28,449 nt of DNA from positions 1 to 28,449 of the forward strand of contig PS015247.1 of NCBI GenBank assembly GCA_048213135.1, given 5' to 3'. The notes beneath the pieces are model-generated. The model saw only the letters and a list, made by a program, of their open reading frames with translations. It had not been told where the DNA came from and did not search any database. This DNA is from Reclinomonas americana ATCC 50394 (taxonomy: Eukaryota > Jakobida > Jakobea > Jakobida). The translations under genes were made by a program, and so were the position numbers. Of the stretch, positions 21,435 to 28,449 are shown piece by piece (positions within the stretch are counted from its first letter, which is position 1; every line of letters begins with the position of its first letter).

Positions 21435-24400
21435 TGACCTCGCAACAAACCACTTTTGTGGCGCCGACTGTTCTCCAAGTGACACTCCTGTTCAACGGGG
21501 CCATCGTGGGCGGAGTTGTTGGATTTGCGCAGTGCTACGCCGATGCTGTGGATGGCGCCAATGGATTTGGCCCCCTTGACATTCTCAAAACGGTGGCCGA
21601 CTACACGAGTACTTCCCCAAACAATGCCTGCTCGATCACGCAAACTGTTGCGGATTGATTGTCGTTCACTCTCCTCTCTTGGTGAGTGCCGCTGACGAAT
21701 GTTCACGTGCGCATTCGCAGTCCACCACGTGCTACATCCTCGATATTCCGACGCAAACCAAGCTTTCGTTTCTGTGCTGCCTCGACTCCGAGACTCTGGC
21801 CGACTGTTTCACCGGCACTCCTTGGACCCGTTTCGTGGCGCAGTGCTTGCCTACTTTCTTGNNNNNNNNNNNNNNNNNNNNNNNNNNNNNNNNNNNNNNN
21901 NNNNNNNNNNNNNNNNNNNNNNNNNNNNNNNNNNNNNNNNNNNNNNNNNNNNNNNNNNNNNNNNNNNNNNNNNNNNNNNNNNNNNNNNNNNNNNNNNNNN
22001 NNNNNNNNNNNNNNNNNNNNNNNNNNNNNNNNNNNNNNNNNNNNNNNNNNNNNNNNNNNNNNNNNNNNNNNNNNNNNNNNNNNNCTTTTGTAGCGTTGCG
22101 AAAGCTTACATGTTTCACGGCGAAACAGCTGAATATGGGTCCCCGCTGAAGCAGTCGCTGTTGAGTGCGGTGGCCTACCAAGCTGGAGCTATTAGTCGAG
22201 GCGGGCTAGTTCCCTGTGCGTGTTGTACCGACTGCGCTGTGCCCTAGTACGAGCGAATCTCACTGCCTCATTTTCGCTGCTGTGTTGTCTGCATGTCTCT
22301 CGCACAACCTGCTCAGATACTATCGTCTTACTCGTCAGTGATGCCATCAGTGGCCTCGACGTGAGTTACGTGGTTGAACACACGATCGATGGGGGGCAGG
22401 TTTATCGCGATAGAGGAAGCTTCGGCACCACGCTCTACCCCGAGCCAACAAACTTCTCGGGAGTAGTACCGTCCATCACTGGCCTGACGAGTAATGCCAT
22501 CACCATATTCTTGACGACCGACACGGAGGAAGTATACTCGACTGTGACGCTGAACGCGGCTTTTCAGTCGAACTGTGCGTATATATGGTGTCCTCCTTCA
22601 AGTTGTGCACTTGGATGTCTCACCTGCTCATTGTCGTTGCATGACGCGGTAGTGGTTTCTGAGCCCTATGCGGGGTACGTGGTGCCTTCTGGAATCCAGT
22701 TCACTTTTTTCTCCCCGACGGATACCGGAGTCAATACTCTCTACCCCACTGCGCCGATCGGGACTTCCTGCATCGGCCTGGTCGACTCTGCAACCTTGAA
22801 GCTGTTGTCGGCGGACGCCGAGTGCGTATGGCAGTCAGACACAGTTGCGGCAGTCGGTTGACAAGCTGCTCTGCTGTCTCCCGAATCAGATGTGTCTCAA
22901 TCATGATGCCTCTCAGGTGTTGCTTGCTCGCTTCGGGAGTGGTGCCTCGGCAGCGAATCTGCAACTCAAGTCCCCTGTGGGATTGATCCCGCTGCGCGTC
23001 TTTGGCCTTTCCACTCCCCTTAAAATCGACCTAGCACAAAAAGTTCGGGCAACTGACTTCGGTGTTGGTCGCTCTGATGCTTTCAGCGACTACCAGACGG
23101 CAATGTCGACTCTTTCTACTTTCAGCACAATCGGCCGTGGTGCAGTTCTTAAGCCCAACTTACAAATGGCCCCATCATCTGATGCTGCCAACGGAGGGAC
23201 CACCGGATCCTCTGGGTCCACCTCTGGGTCTTCTGGATCAAATGGGTCATCTGGATCCTCCGGGTCAACGAATACCGGAACCACGGCGCCGGATTTCGCT
23301 GCTGTGATTTCGGTGCGTCGCACTCCGCCCTTTACTGCAGAGTTCAGATACGAATGCTCACTCATGCATGGGGATGATCATGCAGGGCCCCAGCGAAATC
23401 GGTGCGTGCGACACGGAGGTCACCTACGATGGAACGGCATCAAGTGGCAGCAGTGTGACATACAACTGGGTCGCCGATGGAGCGGCATCCACGAACACGT
23501 CGAACAACGGAGGCATTCTGAGTGTCACGGTGCTTCTGGCAACCCGGGCCCTGACCGTCACGCTGACAGTGACTGACAGGACGGCCGGCAAACAAGCCAT
23601 TCAGACACTTACGGTAATGAGTGCAGAGCGTGTGTTTGTGTGTTTGGCACTCACCTACGCAACGCAGACGGTGCGGTTGCCATTTGCGGTTCCGACGGCC
23701 AGTATCAGTGGCAGTGGAGTTGGTGGCCTTCCGCTTGTGTTTCGACAATCAGAGACTGTGCGGCTGACGGCCACGGCTCGACCTGGCACACGATGCAGTA
23801 CGTGACCGGGAGTGTTCACAGTATGTGTGTGGGTGTGTGTGACAACTGAGGATGGTGCGGTCGCAGGAGCGGATGTGGGTCCAGCGTCGGACGGTCTGGC
23901 GTACGCATGGACGCAAGCGAGTGGTCCACGCATCCCGCTGTCGGCATATGAACCACTCGGTCTGCTGCTGTTGTTGTTGCTGCTTGTCGACACACTTGCA
24001 TGCATCCTCACTGTCACGCACGCATTCGTTTACGCACAGGCACCAACTCGCTCACGCTGGTCTTCCCGGCGTCTCGGCTGGTGCTTGGAACGGACTATCG
24101 CTTCGTGTTCAATGCGACTGATGTGCAGAATCCGCTAGTACGTAGTGGTGGACGGAGTGCGGGTGTGTGTATCTCCTCGTCTGATCTGTGGCTTTTGTGT
24201 GATTCCGCAGGCCACACATGCCGACTCGGTGACTATCCGACTCTTGCGCGAACGACTATCTCTGTCGTGGAAGGACGGCAGTGAGGTGACAGCGTCGGCA
24301 TCGTTGCGTTTCCCAAGATTGTGTGTTGTGTACTCCGTTGCGCAACTTCACTGTGGATGCGAGCAGCAAATTGGTGGGATTGGCGTTGGAGGCGGTTGAT

Positions 24401-25637
24401 CCTGAGAAGGAGATGCCGCCAGTATCGCAGTTTCGCACTTGTGACAGAAAAGATGATTGGTGTTGTCGTTGCACTGCTGATGGTGGTGTGCACACGCGTG
24501 CTCGCACAGATTGACGTTCATATGCTCCGCCTCGCTCGGCTCATGTCCGTCGTCGATTCCGACAATGGCACAAGCCACCTCGCTGTATACTTTGTCGATT
24601 GCGGCGAACACGTTAGTGGCTGGGGTTCGGTACACCATCAGCGCGTCGTGGACGCACGGAGTGCGCTCGACTGGTCCGGTGACGATTGTTGTGGTTGCGG
24701 TGGGGGCGAGTGTGCCGACAGTGTACATTGACACGTCACTGAGCGACATTGACACGTTTCGGTTCTTGAGTTGCGTGCCGACTTGGTCGCCTTCCATATA
24801 GTGCACGCAGGTGAATGACATTTGGGTGGCAGGCGTGATCAACGGAGCTGATGGAGCGGCGCAGAGTGCGACTTACTTTTATTGGTGGTCGATCTCTGCG
24901 GCATTCAGCACCAGCAGTGCGTGTGGGGGAGGAGAGGAGAGAAGAGGAAGTCAGGGCAGTGCTTTATGTTCACGTTCGCCGATCGCTCTGCAGGCTTGGC
25001 GGTGCGGACTGGGTTCAGTGGGCCGGATCTGACAATCGATGCAAGTGGCGTGCCGTCGGGCGGCTTTATCATTGTGACGTTGTCGGTGAGTACGGAGAGT
25101 GTGGCGCAGGCCAAACTGGGACGTGCGGCAGATGGAAATGGTGCGTGGGCTTGGGAGGTTGAGCGTGTGTCGCCTTTCTGGTGCTCACTGTGTTCGTGTG
25201 TGCGATACTACAGCGGTAGCGAGTGTGAGCAGTCGGCGAGGAGTGGCGCCGTGTTGCGGCAAGGTGTTGATTGGTTCGTGAGTGCTGTTGACTTGAGGCG
25301 TGTTGTGCGTGTTGTGCGGCGACTCAACGATGCGGATCGTTGCATCAGATCCGTCTTCGGGATTCGCTTTGAGTACGGTGTTTCGACTGAGTGCCACTGG
25401 GTGGCTTGATGATGCGTCGGTGCGTGTGTNNNNNNNNNNNNNNNNNNNNGAGAGTTGGTGGAAGGTGTGAGCTGATACAAGATAATGGCATGAAAACGTT
25501 TTCCTGCATGATGTGCAGACACCGAATGTGCGATTGTCTGCGCGGTACTTTGCGTCGGACGACTCTGTTCCTGTGGTGCTGACGGCCGACATGTCGCCGT
25601 CCAAGTCGCTGAGCTTCCGACTTCCCCAAGGTTCGAG

Positions 25638-25673
<36 letters not shown>

Positions 25674-26756
25674 CATGATATGTGATGAGTGCAGGCTTGG
25701 GCGACGGCAACTCTGGGAAGGTGCTTGTGACGATTCGAGACCTGTTTGGACGGGAGACGGTGGTGACGGTGCCGGTGTCTGTGATGGGCACAACTGAGGC
25801 GGTGAACCGTTGCGTGGAGCTGCGAAGTGATGATGCGCGATTGTTGTTTTCTGTCGGTGGCTGAGGATGGAATCGATGTGCGTGCAGCGACAACGGCTGT
25901 GCAGTACCTGAACAGCACGGCAGGCGCTGCACTGCAGAGTGCTTTCTTAGCACGTGACTGTGAGGCGTCGCAGGTGCTGATTAGTGGATCGGCGAGGACA
26001 CTGAATGTGGCGGCGGCANNNNNNNNNNNNNNNNNNNNAATGAAATCCGCAACCGTCCGCACGCTGGTCGACGATGTTGATGATGATGCCAGCCGCGACG
26101 CCTGCGCCATCATGTCGGTCGCCAGTGACAGCGCCGTCTCGATCGACGGCGTTGTCAACTCCTGTTCCCGTCGCCACAATCAGTGTCCACACAACACCAC
26201 TAACACCAAACAACAGCCAAAACAATCTCGCACACCGTCGGCACAGACACCACCTGGTGCAGCATGGCTGTCGCCAGTCGCAAGTTCTCCGCAGACGCCA
26301 CACTCGTCAATGACTCGCACGACAAGTCCGACAGTACCTTCGACCACGACAGCCGCAGTGCTTGTCGCTGCCGAATCGCCCAACACCTCAGCATCGACCA
26401 ACAACACATGCAGGAGCACAAGCGACTTTCACATTCTCGCACCTCCGCAAGTTGTGCACTCGTCAGCTCGCAATAATACCCGCCGTATCCGTTCCGACAC
26501 ACACACGTTCCGGTGCTGCTGTCGCACACTCCACTGCGCGCACAACATAAGCACGCATATGCATTCAGCGCCAGGTAACAACAGAGTCAGACTCTGCTTT
26601 CTCTCTCTCTCTCTCTCTCCCTCACCGCATTTGCTCCACGCCGCAATCACTCGCACTGCATCTCCACGTCGACGGCGGCACNNNNNNNNNNNNNNNNNNN
26701 NCTTGCGGCGACGTACACTGCGTCTGGTGCGAGTGCGGGAGTGAGCAAGCTGGTGA

Positions 26757-26801
<45 letters not shown>

Positions 26802-28449
26802 TGAGCGTGTTCTGTTGTGTGTGTGTCGTGCAGGATGGAGGAGTGACGGACATTACGGCTGCTCTCAGCAAGTCGCGAGCGCGTACGATTCTGGAGACTG
26901 CGTCGACGCTTTTGTTGGATCGGCTGGTTTGTTGGGCAATGCGAGAGGGGGCAGAAGGAGAGACGAATGTGTGTGTGTGTGAGAGAGAGAAAGAGAGAGA
27001 GAGAGCGAGTTTGTGATTATGGAGTTTCTCTTCCGAGTTTGCTGGTGTGCGGAGAGGACGACAGATTTATCTGAAAAAAGAGCAAGAGACAGACAGAGGG
27101 AGAGAGAGAGCGTGTGTATTTGTGTACATTGATTTCCTTTTCCCTCACTGTCCATCGATACAGGCGAGTGGTGAGCCGGCGTATTCCGTGGCAGCCAACT
27201 ACACGCAGTGGACTGCACAGGTGGCGCGCGCAAGCGACCTGCTTGCGAACTCGGTGAATTCGACGTCACCAGCACCGCTGTCGCTTCCGGAGACATCACG
27301 CAACTACACTGCCAACATCATTCTGAATGCGGCGCCGTCGGTGTTTGTGGTACCGAGCTCGATTGTGTCGCAGTATCCGTCGGGCAGCTACAAGATGCGG
27401 CACTTGACGGAGGTGTTCAACCCGCTGACGTTTGTGTCGTCGACGGAGGCCATCAAGGTGTGCCATTGTGTTGTCGCCGATGGTGTGTGCTTCAAGTGGG
27501 TGGTGTTGGTGACTTGCTTGATTGGACGCAGAGTGGCGCCACGTCGCTGACGCTGTACGATGGCACGGGTCAGGAATTGGATGTGAAGGGGCTGTCGACG
27601 CCGATTCAGATTGTGCTACCGACTGTGGATGCGGCGTACACGAGCGCGAATCGCATTCTGAGTTCGTGGAGAGGGAGAGATGGGAAGGATGAGAAAGTGA
27701 GCTGATTGTGTGTATTCATTTGCGTGCAGCAACGTGCAAATACTACAACACGGCGACGATGAGTTGGCAGGCAGATGGATGTTCACTTGTGCAAGTGACG
27801 AGCAACACGACTGTGTGTGCATGCACGCATCTGACGACGTTTGCAGCGTTGCGTCATGGTGGACATTGCTTGTTGTGTGTGTGTTTGTGTGTGTGGGAGA
27901 TCTGACAGTGTGGCATGCGCGCGACGTGGCACCACAGGTTCCAGTTCTTCTCGGAGATCTTTGCAATGGCATCGATTGTGAACCCGTTCTCGCTGCCGCT
28001 GTCGCTGCAATGGAGCATGGTGGGGGCGATGATTGGACTGTTTGCGGTGTATGTGGGTGTGATGGTGTTGTTGTGTTGCATCAAGTACTGCGGTCATCGG
28101 CGTCGGTGAGTGGTGGGAGGAGCGAGTAGGAGGAGGAGAGCGAGGTGGAGATGGGGTAAGTGTGTTGATGTTGTTTTCTGCAGACGACGAGAGGGACTGG
28201 AAAACTGCCGAGTCATGTTTGTGTTTGGCATGTGTGCGGTGGAGCGGTACTTGAGACCATCGCGATATCTGCGGTATCACGACATTCGCTGTTGCGTGTG
28301 TGCTTGCTTGTTTGTGCAATCGAGTTGACGCGAGTCCGGTGGTGCTGATTTTTGAGATCTGCCTTGTCCAGTGACGAGCGAACAGCTGCGATCGATTGCG
28401 GTGCTGCTGAAGACAAAGAGCGAGCAGGCAGCCAAAGGTACGCGTGCGT
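21435..28449 (+). CDS. REJ-EGF-GAIN/GPS membrane receptor (polycystin-1/REJ-like), both ends incomplete
   Basis: Large surface protein continuing past the window. Exons: 21435-21646, 21721-21861, gap, 22085-22215, 22317-22574, 22653-22843, 22917(or 22890)-23312, 23386-23613, 23668-23797, 23867-23959, 24040-24137, 24211-24302, then an uncertain stretch to 24810, 24811-24916, 24994-25140, 25214-25273, 25349-25419, 25519-25630, 25695-25808, 25888-26018, an inverted contig, 26702-26758, 26834-26926, 27164-27457, 27532-27661, 27730-27847, 27938-28105, 28184-28290 and 28372-28437. A Ser/Gly linker (GSSGSTSGSSGSNGSS) precedes a REJ-type region: GPSEIGACDTEVTYDGTASS, YAWTQASGPRI, and DPSSGFALSTVFRLSATGW. 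The GPS at 27730-27847 has C...W...GC...C.C and HLTTFA, predicting autocleavage between L and T. A membrane helix (MVGAMIGLFAVYVGVMVLLCC) follows. Whether an ion channel lies downstream cannot be seen. Confidence 0.87.
21862..22084. other. Assembly gap (223 N) in REJ receptor
   Basis: Run of N interrupting the ectodomain. Plus-strand coding is visible on both sides, so the flanking contigs are probably oriented correctly, but frame across the gap cannot be checked. Confidence 0.99.
25430..25449. other. Assembly gap (20 N)
   Basis: A gap of likely unknown size, between the REJ exon ending at 25419 and the exon starting at 25519. A REJ-domain strand expected after SATGW may be missing here. 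Confidence 0.98.
25639..25672. repeat. (GT)n tract in REJ-receptor intron
   Basis: About 34 bp of GT within the short intron 25631-25694. It lies between two in-phase coding exons. Confidence 0.9.
26039..26681 (-). other. Inverted contig with EGF and GAIN-proximal exons of the REJ receptor
   Basis: Contig bounded by 20-N gaps (26019-26038 and 26682-26701). Its conserved coding is on the minus strand while the surrounding gene is plus. Minus exons are 26681-26651, 26533-26443, 26367-26224 and 26161-26054, in consistent phase. The second encodes an EGF-like module (GVCDSSTGTCVCRNGYGG with following YYCE). The others encode helices (SAENLRLATAMLHQVV, IETALSLATDMMAQASRLA) typical of the segment before a GAIN domain. 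After flipping, it places EGF and helices between REJ and GAIN, and its last intron donor (26053) meets the gap before the exon at 26702. Confidence 0.85.
26759..26794. repeat. (GT)n tract starting at a 5' splice site
   Basis: The intron after the exon ending at 26758 starts directly with about 18 GT units, so the exact donor is buried in the repeat. The exon boundary is fixed by the frame of the next exon at 26834. Confidence 0.9.

Noticed and set aside
25827-26744. Long plus-strand frame through 26039-26681 (Thr/Ser/Pro-rich)
   Set aside because: It is antisense to four phase-consistent exons, including an EGF module, on the minus strand. The Ser/Thr richness is a shadow.

Overview
This is a compact eukaryotic nuclear scaffold, not bacterial. 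Eight multi-exon protein genes fill about 28.4 kb. Most introns are 45-120 bp, most end in CAG, and intergenic spaces are 60-600 bp. Nine N runs break the sequence, and dinucleotide tracts ((GA)n, (TC)n, (GT)n) are frequent. The gene set is an SF-assemblin striated-fibre protein (a flagellar basal-body rootlet family), CELF/Bruno RNA-binding protein, SYF1 splicing factor, AMT ammonium transporter, VPS10/sortilin, a prominin/tweety-like protein and a REJ-GPS receptor. This points to a flagellated protist. SF-assemblins are not known to me from animals or fungi, so I favour a non-opisthokont lineage, but I cannot name the species.

Layout: (1) 1-3353 minus, SYF1/XAB2 spliceosomal HAT-repeat protein, 3' end outside the window. 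(2) 3968-5679 minus, CELF/Bruno-like protein with three RRMs. (3) 6221-7822 plus, SF-assemblin/beta-giardin coiled coil. (4) 8024-10660 minus, five-pass membrane protein of prominin/tweety-like topology. (5) 11188-14938 plus, ARM-like plus TPR protein. (6) 15001-17350 minus, ammonium transporter. (7) 17626-21232 minus, sortilin-type VPS10 receptor. (8) 21435 to beyond the end, plus, a large REJ-EGF-GAIN/GPS receptor whose first membrane helix follows the GPS.

The genes are ordinary neighbours rather than an operon. Three pairs are divergent (CELF/SF-assemblin, prominin-like/ARM-TPR, sortilin/REJ) and probably share promoter regions. Two pairs converge tightly, with stops 62 bp and about 200 bp apart. 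I built exon models by hand from GT-AG sites, reading phase and family conservation. Six of the eight models close in frame from first to last exon; SYF1 is cut by the window edge and the REJ gene has an unresolved stretch.

Two observations stand out. First, two contigs lying between N runs (2222-2718 and 26039-26681) carry exons of the surrounding gene on the wrong strand. Flipping each restores collinearity, so both look like scaffolding misorientations. Second, about a quarter of the introns start with GTTGCG, usually GTTGCGT, a donor that does not fit GTRAGT pairing but equals the other common local donor GTGCGT with one inserted T.
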